From Tannerellaceae bacterium (GTDB taxonomy: Bacteria; Bacteroidota; Bacteroidia; Bacteroidales; Tannerellaceae): a DNA stretch of 37,322 nt. Location of the stretch: contig JAISZA010000199.1 of the NCBI GenBank assembly GCA_031269535.1, forward strand, positions 1 through 37,322, given 5' to 3'. Made by a program: the position numbers and the translations under genes. Under the pieces are notes generated by a model, which saw nothing but the letters and a program-made list of their open reading frames with translations, did no database searches and was not told the DNA's origin. Position 1 is the stretch's first letter. Each line of letters opens with the position of its first letter. This document shows positions 16,475 to 24,816 of this stretch, one piece after another.

Positions 16475-19231
16475 TTATATCGCACCTCCGGGAGCGACAA
16501 TATCGTATGCTCCCGATCCCAGTTCATACAGGGCGTAACCGTCTTTTGCTTCGATAAAGCGGATGCCGGGTACGGAGGAGATGGGGGTACCGCTCTCGGT
16601 GATTTTATCTTTATCGCTTGTAGGGATACAGACGAAGGCGGTGGTATTTCCGGGGATCGTTATTTGCCAGCAGAAGTTATCGCCTTCCTTCTTCCAGGCG
16701 CTTGTTATCAGGCCCCGGGTGGAATGATAGGAGGCGGTTACCCAGTCCAGTCCGTCGATAGGGTATGGCTTCATCTCTATTTCCCTGAATCCTGTGCTTC
16801 CCGGTTTGTTACGGATGCCTGCCAGATTTTCATAGTACCATACAATGAGGTCGCCCAGCAGCATGACGTGATTGCCTGAGTTCATCGCCGGGTCGGCCGT
16901 ATCGCCGTTCCAGAGTTCCCAGATCGTTGTCGCGCCTTTTTCCGCCATATATCCCCAGCTGGGATAGGTGCGGTTGGTTGCTATCTGCAGGGCAATGTCG
17001 GGTCGCCCGTATTCCGTCAGGCCGCGCATCAGCCATTGGATTCCGACCAGGCCGGTACTTACATGGCCGTTGAACTCACCCATTGTTTTCTCAACGATAT
17101 GTCCGAAGACAGCTTCTTTATCTTCGTCGGCCACCATGCCATAGCACAGGGGCAGGAGGTTGGCTGTCACGGTATTGTTGCTGTACTGTCTGGTTTCTTT
17201 ATTAAAGAAGCGGGCATGGAAAGCCTCTCTGACCTCTGCGGCTTCGCCGGCAAAGCGCTGTGCTTCGTCGGGTTTGCCGAGCAGGCCGGCAAAGCGTTCA
17301 AGCAGGTACAACATCCGGAAGTAGAAAGTAGTACCCAGTACGGCGGCATCGGTTTTGCGTCCGGGGTCTTGCGAGTGAATCAATCCGGGCGATTCGGGAG
17401 GCATGCACCAGTCGCCATAGGTATCTTTCGTCATGATATTGTCGATCATGTATTTGTCTTTCATATACTTCATCCATTTCTTCATCGAGTCATAATGGCG
17501 GATGATGGGTTCTTTGTTTCCGTATTGCTCATACAGCATATTGGCGATGATGAGGTAAGCGCCCGGCCAGGTCATATTGTCTGAATACACGCTCCAGTAA
17601 TTGGGTGCCACGTCGGGTATGCTTCCGTCTTCGCGCTGGGCTTGTTCTATATCGTCCAGCCATTTAGCATATAAATTATTGTTATCGAATATAAAGCTTT
17701 CGCCCTGTGAGCCGACGGCCCGGTCGCCCAGCCATCCCATGCGTTCGTCGCGTTGCGGGCAGTCGGTAGGCATTCCCCTGTAATTTCCCCGTATGCCCCA
17801 GTAGGCATTCCGATAGATCTGGTTGATGGTGGGGTCGGATGTTTCAAAATGGCCGGTCACCTCCATTTCGTCGTACACCACCCTTCCCTCGAAGTCCGCC
17901 AGGGCAGGCGTGCCGGGATAGCCTGAGATTTCGACAAAACGGAATCCGTGGTAGGTAAACGAAGGTTCCCATACTTCCGGTTCCTCACGGCTTCCCCTGA
18001 GGGTATATAGGTCGGTTACCAGCGCGCTTCTTATGTTATCCAGATAAAGCGTCCCATCTTCTTTCAGCACTTCCGCAAAGCGTAGCTGCACGGTTTGTCC
18101 CTTTTCCCCTTTCACCTTCATCCGGAGCCATCCGACCATATTCTGCCCCATGTCGAGGATATGCAGTCCGGGTTTTATTTCTTTGATACTCACGGGATGT
18201 ATGGTTTCCATCACCTTAATATTCTTATTCAGCTGCGCTTCGGGCAGTCCTCCGGGCGCTTTCACTGTTTCGGCCTGCAGCCAGGTGCTGTCGTCGAATC
18301 CGGGTTGATTCCATCCGGGCATTTCCATGCGTGCATCGTATTCCTCGCCGTCAAATTCATTATTCGCCCGTATGGGGCCATCGGCAGTTACCTTCCAGGA
18401 TGAGTCGCTGACAAGGGTCTGGGTGCTGCCATCGGCATAGACTATTTCCAGTTGGAGAATCATTTCCGGGAATCCAAAATGCCGTACTCCCGGCTGCCTC
18501 ATCGAGAAAAACCTTCCGTTTCCCAGTACCAGGCCGATTGCATTATCGCCTGTCTGCAGGTTGGAAGTAAGGTCGAATGTATTGTACTTGACTACTTTGG
18601 AGTAATCGGTGGGCGTAGGCGACAATACCTGTTCGCCGATCCTTGCGGCATTGATAAAAGCTTCGTAGAAGCCCAATCCGGAGATATAGAGTGTAGCTTT
18701 CCGGATGGCTTTGTCTTCAACGGTAAATTCTTTTCTGAAATACCGCGCCGCCAGTCTTGTTTTGCCAGTCAGTACGTCCTGCTCGAAGCTCTTGTCTAAT
18801 CCCGTCCATTGCGCCTGCCAGTCGGCAGTCTGGGTTAGCCCCATTGTCCAGCAGGCCGGTTCGCTCCATCCGGAAGTCCCTTGATTCGTTGTCGCTCTGA
18901 CTTGCCAATAATAGGTTGTCCGGCTTTCCAGAGACATCCCTTCGTAGGGTATATAGATGGATTCTCCGGAGCTGACTAAGCCAGAATCCCAGGCGTCAGG
19001 CTGTCCGCTGCTTAATTTCTCCAAAGAGGAGGCCACCCGGATATGGTATCCGGTCTGTTGAAGATTCCGTTTCGCCGACGAGAGGTTCCAGCTTAGCCGG
19101 GGAGCTTGGTCAATCCCCTGGGGATTGACCAGGTTTTCACAACGCAGGTTCACTATCTCTATGGTCGCTTTATCAGCACAGGCTGTCAGCAACAGACCCA
19201 GAGAAACACAAAAGGAGATAAGTTTTTTCAT
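16475..19231 (-). CDS. Alpha-L-rhamnosidase, GH78, predicted lipoprotein
   Basis: A 918-residue secreted glycosidase that releases terminal alpha-L-rhamnose from plant glycans or flavonoid glycosides. The N-terminus is a lipoprotein signal, with lipobox LLTAC and Cys at residue 18, so it is probably anchored to the envelope. A fibronectin-like region (about 25-130) and the bacterial rhamnosidase N-terminal and jelly-roll domains precede an (alpha/alpha)6 barrel. The barrel has the GH78 hallmarks TDCPQRDERMGWLGD (about residues 487-501) and GATTIWELWNGD, with a C-terminal beta-sandwich. No susC/susD pair or other glycosidase is next to it, so it is not in an obvious polysaccharide-utilisation locus here. 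The gap to the upstream IMP dehydrogenase gene is 70 nt; no convincing promoter was found in it. Confidence 0.93.
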   Translation of the reverse strand: MKKLISFCVSLGLLLTACADKATIEIVNLRCENLVNPQGIDQAPRLSWNLSSAKRNLQQTGYHIRVASSLEKLSSGQPDAWDSGLVSSGESIYIPYEGMSLESRTTYYWQVRATTNQGTSGWSEPACWTMGLTQTADWQAQWTGLDKSFEQDVLTGKTRLAARYFRKEFTVEDKAIRKATLYISGLGFYEAFINAARIGEQVLSPTPTDYSKVVKYNTFDLTSNLQTGDNAIGLVLGNGRFFSMRQPGVRHFGFPEMILQLEIVYADGSTQTLVSDSSWKVTADGPIRANNEFDGEEYDARMEMPGWNQPGFDDSTWLQAETVKAPGGLPEAQLNKNIKVMETIHPVSIKEIKPGLHILDMGQNMVGWLRMKVKGEKGQTVQLRFAEVLKEDGTLYLDNIRSALVTDLYTLRGSREEPEVWEPSFTYHGFRFVEISGYPGTPALADFEGRVVYDEMEVTGHFETSDPTINQIYRNAYWGIRGNYRGMPTDCPQRDERMGWLGDRAVGSQGESFIFDNNNLYAKWLDDIEQAQREDGSIPDVAPNYWSVYSDNMTWPGAYLIIANMLYEQYGNKEPIIRHYDSMKKWMKYMKDKYMIDNIMTKDTYGDWCMPPESPGLIHSQDPGRKTDAAVLGTTFYFRMLYLLERFAGLLGKPDEAQRFAGEAAEVREAFHARFFNKETRQYSNNTVTANLLPLCYGMVADEDKEAVFGHIVEKTMGEFNGHVSTGLVGIQWLMRGLTEYGRPDIALQIATNRTYPSWGYMAEKGATTIWELWNGDTADPAMNSGNHVMLLGDLIVWYYENLAGIRNKPGSTGFREIEMKPYPIDGLDWVTASYHSTRGLITSAWKKEGDNFCWQITIPGNTTAFVCIPTSDKDKITESGTPISSVPGIRFIEAKDGYALYELGSGAYDIVAPGGAI

Positions 19232-19301
19232 GACAAATACTATTTAGGATTATATAAAAATGCAAGTAAGGGCAAGAGCGATTGTCCGGGAGTCGCCGGA
19301 C

Positions 19302-20795
19302 TCAGGTTTGTTCCTTCAGTATCACATCATGGGCGCCCCCTTCCACGATGCTGGTGGATGAGACAAGCGTTATCTTTGCCAGGCGCTGTAATTCGTCGAT
19401 GGTAATTGCTCCGCAACTGCACATGGTTGCCTTTATTTTGCCTAATGTGATGTTCAGGTTATCCTTCATTTTACCGGCATAAGGGACGTAGCTATCTACT
19501 CCCTCTTCGAATTTAAGGGCTTCCGCTTCTCCCACATCGTAGCGTTGCCAGTTCTGGGCGCGGTTGGAGCCTTCTCCCCAGTACTCTTTCACGTAATTGT
19601 TTCCGATGCGGAGTTTCTTCGTGGGCGCCTCGTCAAATCGGGCGAAATAGCGACCCATCATCAGGAAGTTTGCTCCCATAGCCAGCGCCAGCACCATGTG
19701 GTAATCGTGTACTAAGCCTCCGTCGCTGCATATAGGGATGTATATGCCTGTCTTTTCAAAATATTCGTTGCGGGCCTGGGCTACGTCTATCAGGGCGGTT
19801 GCCTGTCCGCGTCCGATGCCTTTCTGTTCGCGGGTGATGCAGATAGAGCCTCCCCCGATGCCTACTTTGACAAAGTCGGCTCCGGCATGTACCAGGTATT
19901 CGAAGCCCTCTCTGTCAACCACATTTCCTGCCCCTACCCGCACGCTGTCTCCATAGCGTTTTTTTATCCACAGCAGTGTTTCGCGCTGCCATTCCGAGTA
20001 TCCGTCGGAAGAATCGATACATAAGACATCCGCCCCGGCTTCGATGAGAGCCGGCACGCGCTCTTCGTAGTCACGGGTGTTGATGCCGGCGCCTGTGAGC
20101 AGGGTTTTATCGTTTCCTGATAATTCGTAGGGGTTTTCACGGTGACTGTCATAGTCTTTGCGGAACACGAAATACATCAGTTTCTGATTGCCGTCTATGA
20201 CAGGAAGTGTATTCAGTTTATGCTCCCATATAATCTGGTTGGCTTCGGAGAGCGAGATACCCGCTTTGCCGACATGTAGCTTTTCGAAGGGAGTCATAAA
20301 GTACTTGATTTTCATACTATGGTCGTCTTTCTCGACCCGGAAATCGCGGCTGGTGACCAGTCCGAGCAACGTGCCGTTCGGTGTGCCGTCGTCGGTTATG
20401 CCGATTGTCGAGTGCCCGGTTCTGTTTACCAGCGCCAGAACATCCACCAGGCGATGCTCCGGTGTAAGATTCGAATCACTGATCACGAATCCCGCTTTGA
20501 ATTTTTTCACTTTCCGCACCATTTCGGTCTGGGAGCTTACCGGCTGTGAGCCGAAAATAAAAGAGATTCCTCCGTGGCGGGCCAGCTCAATAGCCAGTTC
20601 AGGCCCTGAGACCGATTGCATAATAGCCGATACGAAGGGGATATTCAGCCGGATTGCCGGCATTTCGCCTGCCCGGTATTTCACGAGCGGCGCGCGCAAT
20701 GAGATGTTCGAGGGGACACATAGCTTGGTTGTCAATCCGGGAATCAGAAGATACTCCCCGAAGGTTCTTGAGACATCGTTTAAGTAAATCGCCAT
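19302..20795 (-). CDS. guaB: IMP dehydrogenase, CBS-domain-containing
   Basis: A 497-residue enzyme converting IMP to XMP with NAD+, the committed step to GMP. I chose the ATG at 20795 ([20 protein letters not shown]); the frame runs on to 20831 without support. The TIM barrel is interrupted by a CBS pair (about residues 95-220). The catalytic-loop cysteine is in [20 protein letters not shown], the IMP-binding segment reads ICSDGGL, and the flap has an Arg-Tyr pair (QRYDVGE) before [11 protein letters not shown]. The loop differs from the classical bacterial GIGPGSICTTR and resembles a branch I associate with protists and Bacteroidetes. It has its own -7 box and follows hisC by 78 nt. A second, classical guaB elsewhere in the genome is possible. 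Confidence 0.88.
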   Translation of the reverse strand: MAIYLNDVSRTFGEYLLIPGLTTKLCVPSNISLRAPLVKYRAGEMPAIRLNIPFVSAIMQSVSGPELAIELARHGGISFIFGSQPVSSQTEMVRKVKKFKAGFVISDSNLTPEHRLVDVLALVNRTGHSTIGITDDGTPNGTLLGLVTSRDFRVEKDDHSMKIKYFMTPFEKLHVGKAGISLSEANQIIWEHKLNTLPVIDGNQKLMYFVFRKDYDSHRENPYELSGNDKTLLTGAGINTRDYEERVPALIEAGADVLCIDSSDGYSEWQRETLLWIKKRYGDSVRVGAGNVVDREGFEYLVHAGADFVKVGIGGGSICITREQKGIGRGQATALIDVAQARNEYFEKTGIYIPICSDGGLVHDYHMVLALAMGANFLMMGRYFARFDEAPTKKLRIGNNYVKEYWGEGSNRAQNWQRYDVGEAEALKFEEGVDSYVPYAGKMKDNLNITLGKIKATMCSCGAITIDELQRLAKITLVSSTSIVEGGAHDVILKEQT

Positions 20796-20828
20796 AACTG
20801 ATTGAATTGATGTATAAGAATAATCCCG

Positions 20829-20836
20829 CAAAGCTA
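20829..20836 (-). promoter_or_regulatory. -7 box of the IMP dehydrogenase promoter
   Basis: Minus-strand TAGCTTTG, an exact TAnnTTTG, 33 nt before the ATG at 20795 and after the hisC stop. It suggests transcription independent of the his genes. Confidence 0.5.
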
Positions 20837-20873
20837 ATTAATTTCCTCCGGATTCATACCATCTGCCGCCGCT

Positions 20874-21938
20874 TTAACGATTATTTTCTTTCCTTATCCC
20901 CAGGGAATAATAGTTTTTCAGCGCCTGGAGAAGGAGGTTGTTTTCTTCCGGCGTCCCGATGGTGATGCGGATACAGCCTTCGCATAAAGCGATGGAATGG
21001 CGGTTGCGCACAATGATCTGTTTTTCCACTAAATAGTTGTATGTCGCCTGAGCGTCTTCTACCCTGACCAGGATAAAATTGGCATCGGAGGGATAGACCT
21101 GCTTTACGAAAGGCAGTTGCTCCAGGGCCGTTTCTACTTGGGTACGCTCACGAAGTATCTCCTCAAGCTGTTTTTTCATGCACGCTTCGCGAGACAATAC
21201 TTCCAGTGCGCACTGCTGCGCCGGCCGGCTTATGTTGTAGGGGTATTTGATCTTGTTCAGTATCGCGATGATCTCCGATGAGGCAAAAGCCATTCCCAGG
21301 CGGATGCCGGCTGCTCCCCAGGCTTTCGACAATGTCTGGAACACAATCAGGTTGGGAAAGCTGAGCAAGCCCCTGATAAACGAGGGAGTCGCAGCAAAAT
21401 CGATATAGGCTTCATCCACCACGACGAGGCCCTGGAAGTATTTCAGTATCCTGTATATCTCTTCCCGGCTCAGCAGGTTCCCCGTAGGATTATTGGGCGA
21501 GCAGAGGTAGATGGCTTTCGTATGTTCGCCGGCGGCATTCAATACGGCATCGGCATTCAGTCTGAAGCCCGGCTCTAAGTTCACTTTCACGCAACCGACA
21601 TTATTCGTTGCTGCCGCCACCTCGTACATGCCATACGAAGGGGTGATGGTGACTATATTATCAACCCCCGGCTCGCAGAAGGCCCGTATCACCAGATCGA
21701 TCGCTTCGTCGCTTCCGTTGCCCGTAAAGATATGTTCGGGCGCGATGTCCTTCAGTTCGGATATGCGTTTTTTCAGTTCTCCCTGCATAGGGTCCGGATA
21801 GCGGTTATAAGCGGTATTATACGGGTTCTCATTGGCGTCGAGGAAGACGGATGCCTCTCCGTGGAACTCGTTACGCGCCGAAGAATAGGGTTTCAGGCTC
21901 CGGATATTGGGCCTGACTAAGTCGTTCAGTTTCTTCAT
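20874..21938 (-). CDS. hisC: Histidinol-phosphate aminotransferase
   Basis: A 354-residue fold-type I PLP enzyme that makes histidinol phosphate from imidazole-acetol phosphate and glutamate. Family marks are FLDANENPY near residue 32, FTGNGSDEAIDL at 71-82, CSPNNPTGN at 146-154, and the Schiff-base Lys205 in TLSKAWGAAGIRLG. Its start overlaps the hisD stop by 4 nt (ATGA), so translation is probably coupled. It is the last his gene of this cluster; no hisB or later his gene follows. Confidence 0.96.
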   Translation of the reverse strand: MKKLNDLVRPNIRSLKPYSSARNEFHGEASVFLDANENPYNTAYNRYPDPMQGELKKRISELKDIAPEHIFTGNGSDEAIDLVIRAFCEPGVDNIVTITPSYGMYEVAAATNNVGCVKVNLEPGFRLNADAVLNAAGEHTKAIYLCSPNNPTGNLLSREEIYRILKYFQGLVVVDEAYIDFAATPSFIRGLLSFPNLIVFQTLSKAWGAAGIRLGMAFASSEIIAILNKIKYPYNISRPAQQCALEVLSREACMKKQLEEILRERTQVETALEQLPFVKQVYPSDANFILVRVEDAQATYNYLVEKQIIVRNRHSIALCEGCIRITIGTPEENNLLLQALKNYYSLGIRKENNR

Positions 21939-23218
21939 ATTGTTTCTAATCTTACGCTTACGGCATTGCGGTGGGCGTCCAGGTGTTCGCCGGCAGCCAT
22001 AATGCGGATGGTTTCACCTATTTGTCTGATTCCTCCGGGAGTGATTTCCTGAAAACTTATCTTCCGGATGAAGCTGTCTAAATTCACGCCGCTATAGGCG
22101 CGGGCATGACCGTTAGTGGGCAGGGTATGATTGGTACCCGAGGCATAATCGCCGGCGCTTTCGGGCGTATAAGCGCCGAGAAAGACGCTGCCGGCATTCG
22201 TTATCTCTTCGGCGACAGAGGCGTATGCAGCCGTCTGGATGATCAGGTGTTCGGGCGCATACAGGTTGGTAAAGTCGATCACTTCGCGCATGTCTCTAAG
22301 CACAATAATCCTGCTGTTTTTCAGCGCTTCCATTGCGATTTCCCTGCGGGGGAGACATTCGGATTGCTCTTCCAGGGCGCGTAAGACCTGCGGCACGAGG
22401 GCTTCGGAAGTAGTCAGCAGGATCGCCTGGCTGTCGGCCCCATGCTCCGCCTGCGAGAGGAGGTCGGTAGCAATAAAGACGGGATTGGCTGCCGCATCGG
22501 CAATAACTTCTACTTCCGAAGGGCCTGCCGGCATGTCTATTGCCACATCGCGCAGGCCGACCAATTGTTTGGCGGCAGTCACATACTGGTTACCCGGCCC
22601 GAATATTTTATACACCTTCGGCACCGATTCCGTTCCGTATGCCATGGCAGCGATCGCCTGTATGCCGCCGGCTTTGAAGATATGGTTTACTCCGGCGGTA
22701 CGGGCGGCGAAAAGGATGGCAGGATGGACCTTCCCCTCCCTGTCGGGAGGCGTACAAAGCACAATCTCCCGGCAACCGGCTATGCGCGCCGGAATGCCCA
22801 GCATCAGTACTGTAGAGAAGAGCGGAGCCGTACCGCCGGGGATGTATAAGCCGACTTTTTCGATGGCTACCGCTTTCTGCCAGCAGACTACGCCGGGCGC
22901 TGTCTCTATCTTCCGCCCGGTAAAGCGTTGCGCGGCATGAAAGGTCTCGATGTGTCCGGCGGCTGTACCAATGGCTTTTTTCAGTTCGTCGGGCACCCGT
23001 TTTTCCGCTTCCTGTATCTCCTCTTCCGTGACCCGGAGGTTCGTGAGACATACGTTATCGTACATCGCTCCGTATCGTCTGAGGGCTGCATCTCCCTGCT
23101 TCCGCACATCATCCGATACACTGCGCACCTTGTCCGACAGGGCCGATACATCCAATGCCGGGCGTTGGGTCAGGGCAGCCCAACCGGAGCGGGATGGGTA
23201 CATGACAATCTGTATCAT
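21935..23218 (-). CDS. hisD: Histidinol dehydrogenase
   Basis: A 427-residue zinc enzyme that oxidises L-histidinol to histidine in two NAD+-dependent steps. I take the ATG at 23218 (MIQIVMYPSRSGW), which overlaps the hisG stop by 4 nt (ATGA); the frame extends upstream into hisG without meaning. Signatures are GPGNQYVTAAKQLV, AGPSEVEVIAD, the zinc ligands in LSQAEHGADSQ, YAPEHLI and GDYASGTNHTLPT. It overlaps hisC by 4 nt, so hisG-hisD-hisC form one tightly coupled operon. Confidence 0.97.
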   Translation of the reverse strand: MIQIVMYPSRSGWAALTQRPALDVSALSDKVRSVSDDVRKQGDAALRRYGAMYDNVCLTNLRVTEEEIQEAEKRVPDELKKAIGTAAGHIETFHAAQRFTGRKIETAPGVVCWQKAVAIEKVGLYIPGGTAPLFSTVLMLGIPARIAGCREIVLCTPPDREGKVHPAILFAARTAGVNHIFKAGGIQAIAAMAYGTESVPKVYKIFGPGNQYVTAAKQLVGLRDVAIDMPAGPSEVEVIADAAANPVFIATDLLSQAEHGADSQAILLTTSEALVPQVLRALEEQSECLPRREIAMEALKNSRIIVLRDMREVIDFTNLYAPEHLIIQTAAYASVAEEITNAGSVFLGAYTPESAGDYASGTNHTLPTNGHARAYSGVNLDSFIRKISFQEITPGGIRQIGETIRIMAAGEHLDAHRNAVSVRLETI

Positions 23219-24066
23219 ACAATCATTTTTTCGATGGGGATAATCAGGATACCTTCGGCTCCCAGTGTCTTTAGCTTGCCGATGATTTCCCAGAAACGGT
23301 TTTCGGCTATTACCGACTGCACAGAGACCCATTCGCCATTGGCCAGCGGAGTGACGGTAGGGCTTTTCATTCCCGGCAGCAGCTCAATAATTTCATTCAG
23401 CCGGTCTTTGGGAGCGTTCAGCAATACATATTTTTTACCCTCCGCCGCCAGTATTGCCTCAAAGCGGAAGAGCAGTTCATCCAGTATGGCCTGTTTTTCG
23501 TCCGTCAGTGCATGATTGGCTATCAGCAGCGCCTCGCTCTGCATCACGACTTCTACTTCCTTCAAGTGGTTGCTCACCAGCGTACTGCCGGAGCTGACGA
23601 TATCGAATATCGCATCGGCCAGGCCGATACCCGGAGCTATTTCTACCGAGCCGCTTATCACGTGAGGCTCTGCTTTAACTCCCTGCCGGGCGAGGTATCC
23701 CCTTAATATTTCCGGATAGGAAGTAGCGATGGTTTTCCCTTCAAACCATCCGATGCCCTCGTAGGCTTCCTCTTTGGGGATAGCCAGCGACAGACGGCAT
23801 CTGCTGAAGCCCAGACGCTTCACTAAGCGGGCTGCCTGTCCCTTCTCCACGTATTCGTTTTCACCCACAATCCCGATATCGGCTATTCCGTGGGCTACCG
23901 ATTGCGGGATATCATCGTCGCGCAGGAAAAGCACCTCCACCGGAAAGCCCTTGGCCGAGAGCAGCAGGATTCGTTTCCCCCGGTTCAGCCGGATGCCTGC
24001 CTCTTCGAGCAAGACCATTGTCTCGTCGTATAAACGTCCTTTCGATTGTACAGCAATTCTCAACAT
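23215..24066 (-). CDS. hisG: ATP phosphoribosyltransferase, long form
   Basis: A 283-residue enzyme that joins ATP and PRPP, the first step of histidine synthesis. It is the long type: the catalytic part starts MLRIAVQSKGRL, has the PRPP-binding DAIFDIVSSGSTLVSNHL, and carries the C-terminal histidine-feedback domain (about residues 210-283, ending GILIIPIEKMIV). The start at 24066 is chosen by family convention. An ATG at 24078 is closer to a weak AGAG, and the frame is open to an ATG at 24138 inside the terminator loop. It is first in the hisGDC operon and lies behind the attenuator at 24120-24281. Confidence 0.95.
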   Translation of the reverse strand: MLRIAVQSKGRLYDETMVLLEEAGIRLNRGKRILLLSAKGFPVEVLFLRDDDIPQSVAHGIADIGIVGENEYVEKGQAARLVKRLGFSRCRLSLAIPKEEAYEGIGWFEGKTIATSYPEILRGYLARQGVKAEPHVISGSVEIAPGIGLADAIFDIVSSGSTLVSNHLKEVEVVMQSEALLIANHALTDEKQAILDELLFRFEAILAAEGKKYVLLNAPKDRLNEIIELLPGMKSPTVTPLANGEWVSVQSVIAENRFWEIIGKLKTLGAEGILIIPIEKMIV

Positions 24067-24119
24067 TTTATTTTGCATTACTCTTTTATTACACATCCGG
24101 AATAAATCCTCCGCACACG

Positions 24120-24150
24120 AAAAAAAGGTTTGCCGCATAAACGGTAAACC
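24120..24150 (-). terminator. his attenuator terminator
   Basis: On the minus strand GGTTTACCG (24142-24150), loop TTTATG, CGGCAAACC (24127-24135) and then seven T (24120-24126). The stem has eight Watson-Crick pairs and one A-C mismatch. It ends 53 nt before the preferred hisG start, so it is positioned to stop transcription before the first structural gene. Confidence 0.85.
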
Positions 24151-24199
24151 TCCTTATTTACTCTGTCTTTCAGACACATCTTACCACCGGCTTACCGAG

Positions 24200-24250
24200 C
24201 TATTGTCGTTTGTCGTACTTGCGATGATAATGATGCAGCTGTGTTTTCAT
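24200..24250 (-). CDS. hisL: his leader peptide
   Basis: A 16-codon ORF translating to MKTQLHHYHRKYDKRQ and ending in TAG, with histidine at positions 6, 7 and 9. It begins 23 nt downstream of the -7 box and lies upstream of a terminator and of hisG. Composition and position are those of a classical attenuator leader peptide. It shares no sequence with the enterobacterial peptide, which has seven consecutive His, so it is assigned by context, not homology. Confidence 0.78.
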   Translation of the reverse strand: MKTQLHHYHRKYDKRQ

Positions 24251-24273
24251 TTCCGTTCTTTTGAAAATCGTGT

Positions 24274-24281
24274 CAAAAATA
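24274..24281 (-). promoter_or_regulatory. -7 box of the his operon promoter
   Basis: Minus-strand TATTTTTG, an exact TAnnTTTG. An ATTG (3 of 4 to TTTG) lies about 20 nt upstream as a possible -33 box. Confidence 0.6.
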
Positions 24282-24317
24282 CAACATTATTTTAAATTGT
24301 GCAATTCTTTTTTTGAA

Positions 24318-24437
24318 GGGGTGCATTCGTCATTGCGAACCCAAAGGGTGAAGCAATCCAGACGGGCACCCTGGATTGCTTCACCCTTTGGGTTCGCAAT
24401 GACGATAGAAATCCATTGAATCTGCGACAATGCACCC
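24318..24437. repeat. Palindromic CGTCATTGCGA-type element, copy 3 (perfect)
   Basis: Two perfectly complementary 34-nt arms at 24328-24361 and 24371-24404 are separated by 9 nt. The right side continues with the GAAATCCATTGAATCTGCG tail seen in copy 1, and the element is bordered by GGGGTGCA (24318-24325) and TGCACCC (24431-24437). A 15-bp direct repeat TTTTGAAGGGGTGCA lies at 24311-24325 and 24438-24452, just outside or partly shared with the element. The perfect symmetry suggests a recent copy. Confidence 0.85.
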
Positions 24438-24448
24438 TTTTGAAGGGG

Positions 24449-24816
24449 TGCACTTCACTCCTGAAGCTTTTCAGTCGTTTGGGAGCAGGGTGCACTTCAC
24501 TCCTGAGGCTTTTCAGTCGTTTGGAAGCAAGGTGTACTTCACTCCTGAGGCTTTTCAGTCGTTTTGGAGCAGGGTGTACTTCACTCCTGAGGCTTTTCAG
24601 TCGTTTTGGGTCAATCTACACTTCACTCCTGAGGTTTTTCAGTCGTTTTGAGTCAATCTACACTTCACTCCTGAGGTTTTTCAGTCGTTTTGGGTCAATC
24701 TACACCTCACTCTTGAACAGAATCAGTAATTTTACCTCAATCTACTGCTCACTCCGGCTCCGACTCAGTTGTTTTACCTCAATCTACTGCTCACGAGTTA
24801 CGATTCAGCTGCCGCC
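24449..24816. repeat. 42-bp tandem repeat array, about 8.5 copies
   Basis: Eight consecutive 42-nt units start at 24449, 24491, 24533, 24575, 24617, 24659, 24701 and 24743, with a partial unit from 24785 into the 3' end of the barrel-protein gene. The core is CACTTCACTCCTGAGG then TTTTTCAGTCGTTTTG. Units 1-6 are nearly identical; 7 and 8 are diverged but keep length and phase. Unit ends change in steps (GAGCAGGG to GGTCAATC). The 42-nt period keeps reading frames open, but the resulting peptides have no recognisable start context or family, so I do not call a gene. There are no spacers, so it is not CRISPR. Confidence 0.9.

Larger units (their letters stand above)
24120..24281 (-). promoter_or_regulatory. 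Histidine-operon leader with ribosome-stalling attenuator
   Basis: From the promoter inward, the minus strand carries the following. The -7 box TATTTTTG is at 24274-24281. A leader ORF with three His codons is at 24200-24250. Two bases after its stop comes CGGTAAGCC (24189-24197), which can pair with the terminator 5' arm GGTTTACCG (24142-24150) over nine base pairs including one G-U. A small hairpin TGTCT/AGACA follows at 24164-24176, and then the U-tailed terminator. Inferred mechanism: a ribosome stalled at the His codons leaves CGGTAAGCC free to form the antiterminator. A ribosome that reaches the stop codon covers it, and the terminator forms. Confidence 0.8.

Noticed and set aside
16475-19231. 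Polysaccharide-utilisation locus around the rhamnosidase
   Set aside because: No susC/susD pair, sensor or second glycoside hydrolase adjoins it; neighbours are housekeeping genes.
19284-19301. Terminator after the IMP dehydrogenase gene
   Set aside because: A 6-bp stem (GTCCGG/CCGGAC) is present but no T-run follows on the minus strand, so termination there is not supported.
24449-24816. CRISPR array
   Set aside because: The units are contiguous with no unique spacers, and no cas gene is near.
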